A DNA stretch of 64,000 bases. Origin: Lycium barbarum (lineage: Eukaryota > Streptophyta > Magnoliopsida > Solanales > Solanaceae). This document shows positions 1-11,485 of this stretch, in pieces. Made by a program: the position numbers and the translations under genes. The notes beneath the pieces are model-generated. The model saw nothing but the letters and a program-made list of their open reading frames with translations, was not told the origin of the DNA and did not search any database. The stretch is taken from the NCBI RefSeq assembly GCF_019175385.1, contig NC_083345.1:125801657-125865656 (forward strand), read 5' to 3'. Numbering within the stretch: position 1 is the first letter of the stretch; each line of letters starts with the position of its first letter.

Positions 1-415
1 TGACGTTCTTTTCTTTTTATGGACGCTGTGTTCATGGCCACAGGTAGACAGGGAGGCGGGCCAGATTCTTAGGAGCTATATCAGCTTATACAGGAGCACC
101 CCACTACTCCGGAGGTGCAGCTTATTGATGCATTCTTTTGTGTTCATATTTAGGTATGACGGATCCTATCCCGTCCTTATGTCTCAGTATTCCAGTAGAG
201 GCTCATAGATATGTATGCGTGGGTAGTAGATGTCTCATGAATACACCAGTGTATATTTTTTATATCATTTTTGCAGCCGTGAGGGCTTATATGTATATAT
301 GTGTATTGCCTTGGAGGTGATGTGTCTACAAGTTGGGAATGATGGTTAGCATGATGAGTGGTGCTCGGTAGTCAGCTCTGGGTACCCGTCATGGCCCACT
401 GGTTGGGTCGTGACA
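1..415 (-). mobile_element. Ty3/gypsy-type LTR fragment
   Basis: Read on the minus strand, the segment begins TGTCACGACCCAACC at 415, which has the look of a Solanaceae gypsy LTR start (TG...CA ends). The junction at 415/416 is abrupt: from 416 on, the minus strand reads as copia RNase H. The other LTR end lies outside the window. No gypsy coding region is visible. Family assignment rests on recognition of the terminal sequence only. Confidence 0.55.
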
Positions 416-3173
416 GTATCTCCACATGCTTAGTCCGTGCGTGAAAAACAGAATTTTCAGCCAAACAGATCGCTGACTGATTGTCACAGTACAAGGGAAC
501 TGCATAGCCAACAAGTTGTTGTAAATCCTTCATCAATTGCATAAGCCATGTACTTTCTTGAGCTGCAACTGCTGCTGCCTGATACTCCGCTTCTGTTGTT
601 GACAACGACACTGTTGGCTGCCTCTTGTTGCACCAAGAAATTGCTCCATCTCCATGCTTAAAGACAAAGCCCGTAGTTGAACAACAAGTATCATGGTCTC
701 CTGCATAGTCAGAGTCACAGTAGCTGACTAACTTGCATTCTTCACCTTTCTTGTACAAAAGACCATAATCCATTGCGCTTTTTACATGTCTTAGAATTCG
801 CCGAAGAGCCTCTATATGGTGCTTCTTTGGATTGTGCATATAGCGACTTATCACACCAACTGCAAAAGAAATATCAGGTCGAGTCTGAGTTAAATAAATC
901 AGACTACCTACCAATTGCCGATACATCGTCACATCTTCTAAATCTTTTCCTCCATGCACGCACATCTTAGCATTTGGTTCAATTGGTGTTGCAATTGGCT
1001 TGCTGATAGAGAAAAATTCCTCCCTGAGTACGATCAATCTCCAGACCAAGAAAATGATTGAGTTGTCCAAGTTCTTTCATATGAAATCGGACAGATAAAT
1101 TCTCCTTTGTTTGGAGAATTTCTTCTCCATTATCGCCAGTTACAATCAAATCGTCGACATATACTAGCACAATAGATAGCTTCCCTCCATCGACTTTGAA
1201 AAACAAACTTGAATCTGTAGATGTAATAAAATAACCACTTTGAGTTAAAAATTCAGCAGTTTTACCATACCAGGCCCTTGGTGATTGCTTCAATCCATAG
1301 AGCGCCTTCCTTAGCTTACAAACATACTCAGGATGTTTTTGATTCTGGAAACCCATTGGTTGAGCCATGTAAATCTCCCGATCCAGCTCCCCATGTAGAA
1401 ACGCGTTCTTAACATCCATCTGCCACAAACTCCAGTCTTTGCTAGCAGCAAGTGCAAGTAAGACTCGCACAGTTGTAAACTTTGCTACTGGACTGAAAGT
1501 TTCATCATAATCGAGACCATATTCTTGAGTGAATCCTCGAGCTATTAATCGAGCTTTATGCCTCTCGATTGACCCATCTGTGCGGATCTTTATTTTATAA
1601 ACCCATCTGCATGATATAGGCTTCACATCTTTTGGCTTTGGCACAAGTTCCCAAGTCTGATTTTGTTCTAATGCAGCAATCTCCTCCTCCATTGCTCTAG
1701 TCCACAATAAATTTTGCGCTGCTTCTTGAAAAATTTCAGGTTCTTTTATATCTGCTTCTTCTACTATGGCAGCATTAGCATATTTGGGATTTGGCTTCTT
1801 GATCCTTGTTGATCTTCTGGGTGAAGGTGGTTCTACTACTTCTCTAGGCTCACCTTTTTCACTTGGTTGTTGGTACAAACCAGTTTGTCAAGGATTTTGA
1901 ATAACTTATTCTTCAATAGCTTCACCTTCAACATCATCTAGACTCAACTGAATATGAGACGAGTCCGACACATTTTTTAAAACATCAGAATCTGGCAGCA
2001 GTTCCTTATTTGAAGACCACCATGAAGAAGCTTCACCAAATATCGCATTCCGAGAAGTGTAACACTTCCCCGTTGTTGGATCACAACATCGCCACCCTTT
2101 TCGTTGACTGTCATATCCTAAAATGATACACCTAACAGCCTTCTTTTCCATCTTGCTACGTAAATGATTAGGTACAATTACATAGCATACACATCCAAAA
2201 ATGCGAAAATAGCTAACTGAAGGTTTCAAATTCCACAACTTTTGAAAAGGTGAAAGAAAACATAACCTTTGTTAAGGAAGTCTATTGATCACAAAAGCTG
2301 AAGTCTTCATAGCTTCTGCCCAAAATTGTCCCGGGACATTTTTCGCGTGAAGCATGCTCCAACAAATTTCTGCTAAGTGTCTGTTCTTCCTTTCCGCTAC
2401 GCCATTTTGTTGTGGTGTGTTTGGACATATGAACTGATGACGTATTCGACACTCCCGAAGGAATTCAGAAAATTCATATGAGGTATATTCCCCACCGTTG
2501 TCAGTTCGCAGGCAAAGAATTTTCTTACCAACCCTTTTGAATTCTTTGAATTTTGAAAATGTATCAGATTTTTCCTTTAAAAAATAAATCCACACGTACC
2601 TTGAAAAATCATCAATGAAGGTCAACATATATTTCATCCCACCAACAGACAGTTGCTTGACAGGTCCGAACACATCAGAGTGAATTAGTTCTAGTGGTTC
2701 CTTGGCTTTATATCTTGACTCCTCATACAGTAACTGATGCGCTTTACCATACTGACAGCCTGCACATATTACATCCGTCCTTACTGAAAGTTTGGGAAGA
2801 CCCTTCATCATTGACTTTTCCATCATGACACTAAGCTTGGAGTAGCTAACGTGACTCAACCGCATATGCCATAAGTCTGCGGTCTCGTTCTTCCTCGTCT
2901 TGTCTATATATGCCTTTCTGCCGACATTACATAGACAGAAGTCGATCTTCGTCCCTTCACCATTGGCTCTTCTTTAATCACAAGGTCACGATATAGCCTT
3001 ACATCTTGCTGACCAAACAAAACAAAATAACCCGAAGATGTTAACTGTGCTACCGAAAGAAGATTATTTAAGGGATAAGGGATAATAATCTCAAAATAAA
3101 ATGTAAGATTGTTTAATTTCTTGTTTGGTCGGATTGTTGTTTCCGATATAAGCAATAACGAGATTAGTGCCAA
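416..3173 (-). mobile_element. Degenerate Ty1/copia retrotransposon (integrase, reverse transcriptase, RNase H)
   Basis: Reading 3173 down to 416 gives the copia order. First comes a GAG-pre-integrase-like stretch with an H..H/C..C zinc-finger pattern. Next is the integrase core ([36 protein letters not shown]). Then the reverse transcriptase ([18 protein letters not shown], catalytic YVDD around 1160), and RNase H ([26 protein letters not shown]). The reading frame is broken near 2870-2900, 2240-2270, 1880-1905 and 980-1070. RNase H stops at 416, where the gypsy-type LTR begins. Gag, protease and both copia LTRs were not found. The element cannot make a full polyprotein and is a dead copy. 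Confidence 0.93.
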
Positions 3174-4687
3174 CCATAGGATATATAGCGGGCTAGTGGC
3201 CTATGTTTATACCAAAGTAGACATATGATATCACAGGAGACGATAAAAATATATATTTTAATCGTACAGGTTTGATATTGACTTTCTTAGGCATATTGAT
3301 TTAGTTAAAAGCTCAAATTTATAACATAATTGGCTTATTATTAAGACATTAATCCTTGGCTAAAGTTATTACTTATGATAAGTTCTTAAGGTTCTTGTTT
3401 TATGAATAAGAATACCTCCAGCTCTGATTTTTGTTATGCCTCTCGTTAGCGTCTAAACCAATTAACCCTTCTGTCAATATATTTTCAGGGGCTAACTTGT
3501 TAAATTGTTATAAGTCTATTTTCTTACAATCATGTCGAAAGAATGACTTTTTTCGTGTCTCTCAAAAGATCTCGAGATACTGATAACCAAAATTATGCAT
3601 TCAACTTGATATGAATGATGTACAGAAGTTTGTATTTTACTCGTCAATGACGATCGTACTGCAAAAGTTTTTAGTTGACACATTTTAGAAATTCAGCTTT
3701 TCGTAAAAAATACTCCTTATGTTCCAAAAATAAGTGACAATATTTGCTTATTAGTTCGTTTGAAGAAATAATAATACCTCGAGAGTAGATTGTTAACAAC
3801 TTTGAAAGTGTTATTTATATCAATCAAATTATGAAGAAATTAAATTCCTAAGCTTTTCGTCAAACATTCACGAGGCAAAGTTTGAAAGCTAAGTTTAAAT
3901 TATTAACCTAGTTTGAACAATTGGCGACCCGGCACCTGGTGCTTCAATTAGAATTTTGATTAAGGGGGAGGAATCTCAACTATACAATATCCGGGAGAAA
4001 TGATTTTTTGGTTCTTTACATTTTTTTTTTTAGTTTTATGACCCTTTTGCAAGAGATCTTCATTTTTTACACGTAAGAGATCTAGAAAATGTCATTTTCT
4101 TCTATTCAGATTGTACGAGGTCAAGACATCCTATTTCCTCTTCTTTTTTTTCCTCTTATCATTTGGTAATAATCCTAACAGAAATGTTGTCACCAAATGA
4201 CATAATACCCATATCAGATATACTACAAGACATTTCTCTAACATCAGATCTTTGTAATTTACTTCCATATAGATAACCATTGATAGATTTTGTTGAAACA
4301 TACAGGTGATTGTTTTCCAGATGTATGATGAAGTACCTATTTTGCTTGTTTACGTTTAGAACCGCAATATAGAAGACTAACAGCAGATAAATAATACTGA
4401 CAAATAGAAAAAAAACGCCTACAATGAGATCTATCTTTGCTTTAAGCTGAACATATTTTCCATTTTTGGAAAACGGGAGACTTACAGAAAGTAAAATCTG
4501 GAGAGGAGAAAAAGGGAAATGACAACGGAAACATCTTTAAATCACAAATCGATAACCAATTAAGCGATGAACGAAAACAAGGATCAATGAAAATTCAAAA
4601 GGACAACAACCATTAGGCTTCACCAGATTAATGATTAGATCTATACATGCCTCTACAATGTTACAGAAAATATTTTGCTATTCAGAA
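3174..4687. other. Intergenic, possible untraceable copia 5' remnant
   Basis: AT-rich sequence between the copia remnant and the KLCR stop codon. No gene or clear repeat termini. 4000-4130 holds a short stretch that reappears in inverted form near 25310-25460 (shared words about agagatct and aaaatg), probably a small MITE remnant. The 3' UTR and polyadenylation region of the KLCR gene should lie just left of 4688. Confidence 0.4.
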
Positions 4688-7600
4688 TTAACTTCTGAAC
4701 CCAAAGGCAGACCACTTCTTTGATGAGGTCTCCTTCTTCGTCGTCCTTTTAGAGTTCGGATCAATAAGATTTTCTAAGGATTTCATGTTTTTGTTGCGAG
4801 ATCTGCCTGCTTCTTTCAACAGTTCAGCCAGCCTCTTTTTCTCATCCGCGAAATCAGGATTTGCTGTTCCGAGTTTTTCTTCTCTCAATTTAAGAATGTA
4901 CTCCAGAATCTCAATAGCATCATCCACTCTGTATGTTATGTATGTTACAAAATGTCAGTACAACCTTAACACGGAAAAACGCATTGAAAGGTACACGGAA
5001 AAACGCATTGAAAGGTACATAGAAGCCACCAATTCAGTAAGGGCTTCAATGTGTTGATGAACGTACATGTTTAGTTGAGGTTATACAACTGATTACAAGA
5101 TCATGTTTTTTATTTTCAGTCCAAGGTATTATTATTTTATTTCTTTCTTCTTTTTCCTAACGAGTACATAGAGGTCTTTTTCATAAGTGAATGGAACTAG
5201 AGCAACATATGGTCTACCCAACAACAAATGTAACCTGCAAGCCCTCAATGCATATGGATTTGGTACATGCGCATGAACATTCAACATGTGTATAACCACA
5301 AAAATAAATGTAGGATACTTGTAATATATTGCTATTTTAATCCTTATCCAAATAAAGAGTTACATAAGACTTCTCTAAATATTTGCATATTAAAAAAGCA
5401 TCTATATCACAATGTTATCGAAGGCGAAAAGCGTAATCTGGAAATAATAAAGTGAATAAAGAAAGGTGCAAATAAGGGTTATCACCGCAACAATGGCTGC
5501 CAACTTTTGAATTCCTGCTGAGATGATTGAGCCTCATAGACTATGGCAATTGGTAGGATAGTGTAGGCCAATGCAGTTGTTTCAAATTACTAAGTCACCA
5601 GCAAACAACTCAAGAAAATTTTCATCTATAACTATCAATCAACCAGCTAAATCTCTATGCTAAATTAGTTGAAGCAGCTATATCAAGCTATATGAATATC
5701 TGTATCCATTTTGTTTCTACTCAAGTCCATTTCATTCCAAAATTGTCAAGGCAATAGGGATTTTCTTAAACTAGAGGCTCTCTAAACGGATATACTATCT
5801 CTAACCAGAATAAAAGCACACCTGCAAACCCTGGACCTAATTTGTGTGTCAGTAATAAAAATAAGGACCTAATTTGTGTGTCATTAATAAAAATAAACAT
5901 AATCTTAAAGAAATGCTCAAATATAAATATATTACCTTCCAATTGCATCATAAGTTGCTGCAAGATTGCTATACACACCAAGGGTATCTTGATGACAAGG
6001 GCCACACTCCTGTTCCAGAATTTCTCTAGCTTCTTCAAATAACTCAGCAGCCTCATCTATTTTAAACAACTGTACAGAAGACAACCCCATCTGATTTAAA
6101 ACTACCCCAAAGAAGGCTGATTTCCTCTCACCACTGGCCCTAAGTTTTAGTACTGCATTTTCAAAGGAACTCCGTGCCTCTTCATACCTCCCGAGCATAT
6201 AAAACATAACACCCATTCGTGCTTCTATGCCAGCAATGGTACTTTGCTGTCCTGGTTTATCCTCCAAGAGTTTCATTGCCTTGAGTAACAGTTTCAGCGC
6301 CTCCTCAGGTTCATTAAATAACTCATATATTGCTGAAATTTCCATCAATCCACTGGCAATATCTTCTGGGGTTGTTCCAGGCACAGGTTTTGCATATATT
6401 CTCAGGGCATTTTCACAATAGGATCTGGATTCCCTCAGTTTTCCTGTCTTATAGTATAGGTCAGCCAACCTAACAAAGACAGATGCAACTGAAGGATGGT
6501 TGTCACCCTTTGATGATTTGAAAACAGTGAGTGCCTTCTGATAGGAGAACACGGCCTCATCAAAACGAGACAATGACAAGTAGATGTTCCCTATTCCAAC
6601 ATCAATAGCTGCGACCTCATTATCCTGTCCATTGGCAATCATAGCCATGTTGGCAAGTACGAGGTGTTCAAGGGCTGACTCGTAATCGCCTTTAGCCTCA
6701 CATATTAGAGCCATCAAACGACGATCAGCTGCCTCTTCAAGAGAAGCAGGAGGACTGTGCTCACGATGGATTTCCAATGTTTTCTTGCACAAATTCTCGG
6801 CCTCATCAAACTGCATTGCCTGAACATGGGCCTCAGCCAAGTACCTAGAATTCCAGTTCAGTTGGGTCAGCTTAATTAAAGCCAAGAGAACACATCGCTA
6901 CAAGAATGAGACTTGCCAATCTAGAATTGTGCAAGATAGAGTTACCATATACACAAGGTAGCTAATACAATGCCTGGCTGTTTAAGCCCATGAACTGAAA
7001 ATGTAGAGCAGCCATACTGGCAGATAATATCAAAAAATACTGGCAGATAATTATCATGTCAGTCAGATGGAGTCTAACATTACTCTGTTGGTGAACAAAT
7101 ATCAATATAAAATGGGACTTTTATAATTAAAGTCAAGTTTGATATAAGATGTACAAAGCAAACAGCTTAAGTTAGTTGCAATTAAAGGGGCAGCCCGGTG
7201 CACAAAGCATCCCGCGCTAGTTGCAATTACCTATACATTATAATTTTTAAGGACCACCTGGCAAAAAACAGATAACGTGTCTATCAAAAGTACTATTGTA
7301 CTATTGGTAACCAGTTGGCAAGGAGGAATGAGATTGTTTCCTATTTAAATGGTCCTCTAAATTGACCATTGAGACCTAAAGTATAACACCACATCAAACC
7401 CAAGTCACTTTGAAATTTTTAAGACAATAACTATGATAATATACTAATGGTCCACCAAATGGTGGAATGTTCTTTTTCAAGAGAGCAATCACGAATTTAC
7501 AGGGGGGAAATGACTCTTCAAAATTGTTGAAAATATTTTTAGGGATACACGAAGAACATAATTCGCACAACTTTTATTAATCAAATCTGGTGCAACTGCC

Positions 7601-10588
7601 AGTATTTGCTAAAACTTGTCCGAATCATTACCTTTACTACAGGTGAAAATCCTTCAGTTACTTCCTGCAATTACTCCCCACTGCCATTAAACACCAATAA
7701 CCACCATCTTTTCTCTACGCCTACCCACCATTCGGATACTAATAACTTACAGAATATCATAAATTAATTCAGGAAAGAACTTTTTCTTCAGTAACATTTG
7801 CAAGGAGAAACAACACATTTTTCACCCAACCAATAGAACTTGTGTGCAACACAACAAGATATCTCTCAAACACTTGTCCATAATGGCCTCCAATTACCAA
7901 TAATAAAAGATAAAAAGAACTATAAATTTGCTAAAACTTGTCCGAATCATTACCTTTACTACAGGTGAAAATCCTTCAGTTACTTCCTGCAATTACTCCC
8001 CACTGCCATTAAACACCAATAACCACCATCTTTTCTCTACGCCTACCCACCCCATTCGGATACTAATAACTTACAGAATATCATAAATTAATTCAGGAAA
8101 GAACTTTTTCTTCGGTAACATTTGCAAGGAGAAACAACACATTTTTCACCCAACCAATAGAACTTGTGTGCAACACAACAAGATATCTCTCAAACACTTG
8201 TCCATAATGGCCTCCAATTACCAATAATAAAAGATAAAAAGAACTGTAAAAGCAATATTTATATTCCATGAAGAAAACAAACTTTTGTGCCAACAACTTA
8301 AAGTACAGCAAAAAGATTTCCTTGGAGGAAGAGCGTAATGCCATAAAGTAGAGGACCTGGACATAATGCCATAAAGTGGAGATCTTGGAATTGAATGATT
8401 ACCAAGGCTTATTGACCTCAACAACAAAAGGATCGGTTAACTACATTTTACAATGAATTCATCTGCTTTGCAACAAAATGTTTTTTTCTATCCAATTTCT
8501 GTGACAAAAGAATGTTCTTTCTCTATCCAATTCGATCTTTCTCTATCCAATTCGATTGTTGAGAAATAAGAGCTACAATATTTGGAAATATACAAGTCAC
8601 AATAGGTTTATCCCGTCTTCTGCTGTTAAATATTTCATCTAAATCCTACCAATGCTTTGAATGCCAGAAGTACTTCTACAGATAAACATATACTAACATA
8701 AGAACTAAAATGCAAAATGTGTGAAGACTTCAATGCAGTATGTCAAATTTTGAGTTTTATACAGAAGGAGCAATGAGATATGATACATTACCTACAAGTC
8801 TCTGCAACTCTTGGATCTGTGTCTCCCAAAGCTTCCATCTGTATTTTCAACCCTTCCTTGTAAGACTCAATCGACCGATCCAACTGACCAAGCATAGAAT
8901 AGGTGTCACCAAGCTGCATATACCCTGAGAACGCTGCAAGAGCATGATCCGCACCTCTCAACACCTCCGGCACCTTAATCGCCCTTTCCAGCACCGGAAT
9001 AGCCTCATCAAACCTCACCAAACTACAATATATAGCTGCCACAACGTGCAAACTCATGGCTAGATCCAAACTCGGCTCACCGTCAACCGCGCACCTCTCA
9101 AACGACTTCGCAGCTCGTAAAGCATAGTCCAGTGCCTGTTATGGAATCGAAGAAATGTCAGAGAAAATCGAAGAGACAATGAACAAAACTCATGGCATTG
9201 ATTCATTACACTGTTTCTTGCATTAAAAATAAAAGACCACATCACTACTTATATATAACCAAAAGGAATAAACAAAAAGGAAATATGTTATTTTCCTTAG
9301 ATACTAAACTAAAAGGAAACTAAGCTAGCGTTTGGCCATAGATTTTGAGAATTTATCTTCAAATTTCTGTTTGGCCATGAAATTTGATCAAATTTTGAAA
9401 ATTTATCTTCACAATATTTTCAAGTTCATACTAGTTTTTTTGGAGAAATTTCACTTCCACATCACAAAACTTCAAAATTTTCCAAGTAAAATGCATGTCC
9501 AAACACAACTTCTAGTTCCCAAAATCACAACTTCAAAAACTCAAATTTTAAGTTTCAACCTCAAAATCTATGGGCTAGCAGGAGCTAAAATTCTATAATT
9601 AATATAGATCCTAGACTTAGAACCAAAATAAACATTCCTAGATTAACAAAAACAAATATTCTATCATTAATGTAAGGGATATTTTCAAAAAATGTACAGC
9701 TTTTCAAAATATTTACGCCACATAGCCTAATATACAATATTATACATCATTTTAACTGGGGAAAAAGCATTATACATAATGTATATCAACCTTGTATAAA
9801 AGTGTCTCACTTCCTTTTTGGTATGTCCCTAAAATAGTGTCCCTTTCTCTATTTAGTAAGTATTCCAACATTTTATATGGCAAATTTAAATCCACAAGAT
9901 TTAAAGAACTAAACACACTCTTTTTATTTCATAAACTCCGTGTCTAGTCAAACTAAGACACTAAAATTGTGACGTAGTGATTATTATGTAACTAATGTAG
10001 ATCCTAAACTTAGACTATTCCTAGATCCAAAAAAATATATATATTCTACCGCTAATGTAAATCATCATAAAATAGAAGGACAGTATAGTAAATTTTAACA
10101 ACCTTGTTTGGTCCTAGATCCGCATTGTCTTATAAAAGAGTACATCATTATTTATAAGATAACTAAAAGGAATATGTCATTTCCCTTATAAATACTAAAA
10201 TTAGATTAAAAAAACAAATATTCTACCGCTAATGTAAATCATCATAAAATAGAAGGACAGTATAGTAAATTTTAACAACCTTGTTTGGTCCATCACCAGA
10301 GGCAATAGTATCACGTGCTAGCTTTAAAAGGAAAGGTCCTAGATCCGGATTATCAAGTGAAGATTCATCGATTACGATCTTTTCGGGTGGTGATTTCTTC
10401 TTACCGGAGCTCCGATCCGGTGATGGCTTTGCACGTGATGATGGTGAAGGAGAAGGAGGTCTACGTGGCAAAGGTGAGTTTGCTTTCGGGTTATTTTGTT
10501 CGGATCTAACTGTACCCGACCCGGTGGGAACCGAGATTCGTAATGGTGGTGCTTCTGGCGGTGTTTTGATTGATACTAAACCAGGCAT
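4688..10588 (-). CDS. KLCR1: Kinesin light chain-related TPR protein (KLCR/CMU family), 4 exons
   Basis: Exons on the minus strand: 10588-10280, 9135-8792, 6844-5936 and 4928-4688. Together they give 1803 nt, about 600 aa plus stop, and all introns have GT..AG borders with matching phases. The protein starts MPGLVSIKTPPEAPPLRISV, the N-terminus I recognise from plant KLCR1. Residues 1-80 are Pro/Ser-rich and probably disordered. The rest is a long run of tetratricopeptide repeats of the kinesin-light-chain type (for example YLAEAHVQAMQFDEAE, LSRFDEAVFSYQKAL, YSNLAATYDAIGR). The tail is basic (KRTTKKETSSKKWSAFGF). Family knowledge: KLCR/CMU proteins sit on cortical microtubules, bind IQD proteins and stabilise microtubules against cellulose-synthase movement. 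Length fits the family (about 600 aa). Introns carry MITEs and recent tandem duplications, but the frame is intact. Confidence 0.93.
4970..5017. repeat. 24-bp tandem duplication in KLCR intron 3
   Basis: The unit cacggaaaaacgcattgaaa plus ggta occurs twice back to back, about 45 bp upstream (in gene sense) of the exon 4 acceptor. Seen directly; no function inferred. Confidence 0.9.
5833..5897. repeat. ~33-bp tandem duplication in KLCR intron 3
   Basis: The phrase gacctaatttgtgtgtca followed by taataaaaataa is repeated twice, just past the exon 3 donor in gene sense (5935). Confidence 0.8.
7605..8248. repeat. 322-bp near-perfect tandem duplication inside KLCR intron 2
   Basis: The block beginning tttgctaaaacttgtccg at 7605 recurs at 7927 (period 322). 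The two copies differ by only a few bases and a small indel (ccacca versus ccaccc), so the duplication looks recent. It lies wholly within the intron 8791-6845 and touches no splice site. Confidence 0.92.
9325..9590. mobile_element. MITE in KLCR intron 1
   Basis: Left end near gctagcgtttggccatagat, right end near atctatgggctagcaggagc: imperfect terminal inverted repeats (GCTAGC..CCATAGATTTTGA). The interior is AT-rich with the gtttggcca word common in Solanaceae MITEs. TSD not resolved. Confidence 0.55.
10043..10291. repeat. Direct repeat of the KLCR exon 1/intron 1 junction
   Basis: The 70-bp block from attctaccgctaatgtaaat to ttaacaaccttgtttggtc occurs at about 10043-10113 and again at 10211-10291. 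The second copy spans the real exon 1 donor (exon ends at 10280). The first copy lies in the intron and continues into cctagatccg, which matches exon 1 sequence at 10337 on, with the exon part between two ggtc words missing. Confidence 0.88.
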
Positions 10589-10596
10589 TGCGATTA

Positions 10597-11485
10597 AACA
10601 GTGATTTGGGGAGTTGTGAAGAGGTTAAACAGTGGGATAATTAAGGAATTAAGATGAGATTAATTTATGAAGAAAAAAAATAGTTGAGGTGAGTGAAGAC
10701 TTGAGTGGAGTGTGCTACCTAAATATATGCCGTTGTAAAGTGGAGCCAATGTTGATGACGTGGATTTATTAGGAGCTGGAAGGTATTATTATTATTATTA
10801 TTAAAAAATTAAAGTGAGAATAACTATAGGTGAATCTTGTACGTATTTATTAAGTTGAGGTATGTATTTGATGCGAGTAAATGCATGTGTAAATCAAACA
10901 TTTTTTTTTTCTAAAATTATACTCCCTCTGTTTCAATTTATGTGAACTCATTACTATTTGGAGAGTGGACGATGTGATTTTTTATCACGTTTATTCTTAT
11001 ATTTTTTCTAAATTAGTTGAATTATGAATTATCATGACTTATAGTACTTTATATGTAATTTTTAAATATATGAATTTTATTTTTATAAACTTGAAAAATG
11101 TATGTCAAAATTTATGATCAAGGTTATAAAATTTGACTCTCGTACTTCTAAAAGGTTCACATAAATTGAAACGGTGGGAGTACTAATTAATCTTTATCAA
11201 CTGAGAAATTATATAAGAAATATTTTTTTTTGCTTTCTAGACTATATCTGTTGTATTAAGCAGTGCTTTGTTAGTTATGAAGAGGTAATTAGAGGGATTA
11301 TTACGGTTGAGATGAGATTAATTTAGAGAGAAAATGAACTAAGCAAGAAGGTGAGTGAAGAAGGAAAAGACTAGAGTAGGACAAAGCTACCTAAATATCG
11401 GGCCAGCACAGATATGTGCCGTTGTATAGTAGGGCCATGTTGATGACTTGGATTTTATTATGAGCTGGAAGGTATTATTGTTATT
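10597..11485 (-). promoter_or_regulatory. Duplicated KLCR leader/promoter region
   Basis: 10597-10800, directly upstream of the KLCR ATG, is repeated in diverged form at about 11258-11485. Shared words include gatgagattaattta, ggtgagtgaaga, gctacctaaatat, gttgatgac and gagctggaaggtattatt. The proximal copy has a TATA-like minus-strand stretch (GGCATATATTTAG near 10720-10732) and an ACGT core at about 10757 (minus CCACGTCA). In the distal copy the ACGT core has changed (gatgacttgg). No transcription start can be seen from sequence. Confidence 0.7.
10922..11180. mobile_element. Stowaway-like MITE between the two promoter copies
   Basis: Begins ctccctctgtttcaattta and ends aaattgaaacggtgggag, flanked on both sides by TA. 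This is the CTCCCTCCGT-type end and TA target of Stowaway (Tc1/mariner) MITEs. Confidence 0.85.

Noticed and set aside
10281..10604. 107-codon plus-strand frame
   Set aside because: Antisense to KLCR exon 1, which has strong family similarity on the minus strand.
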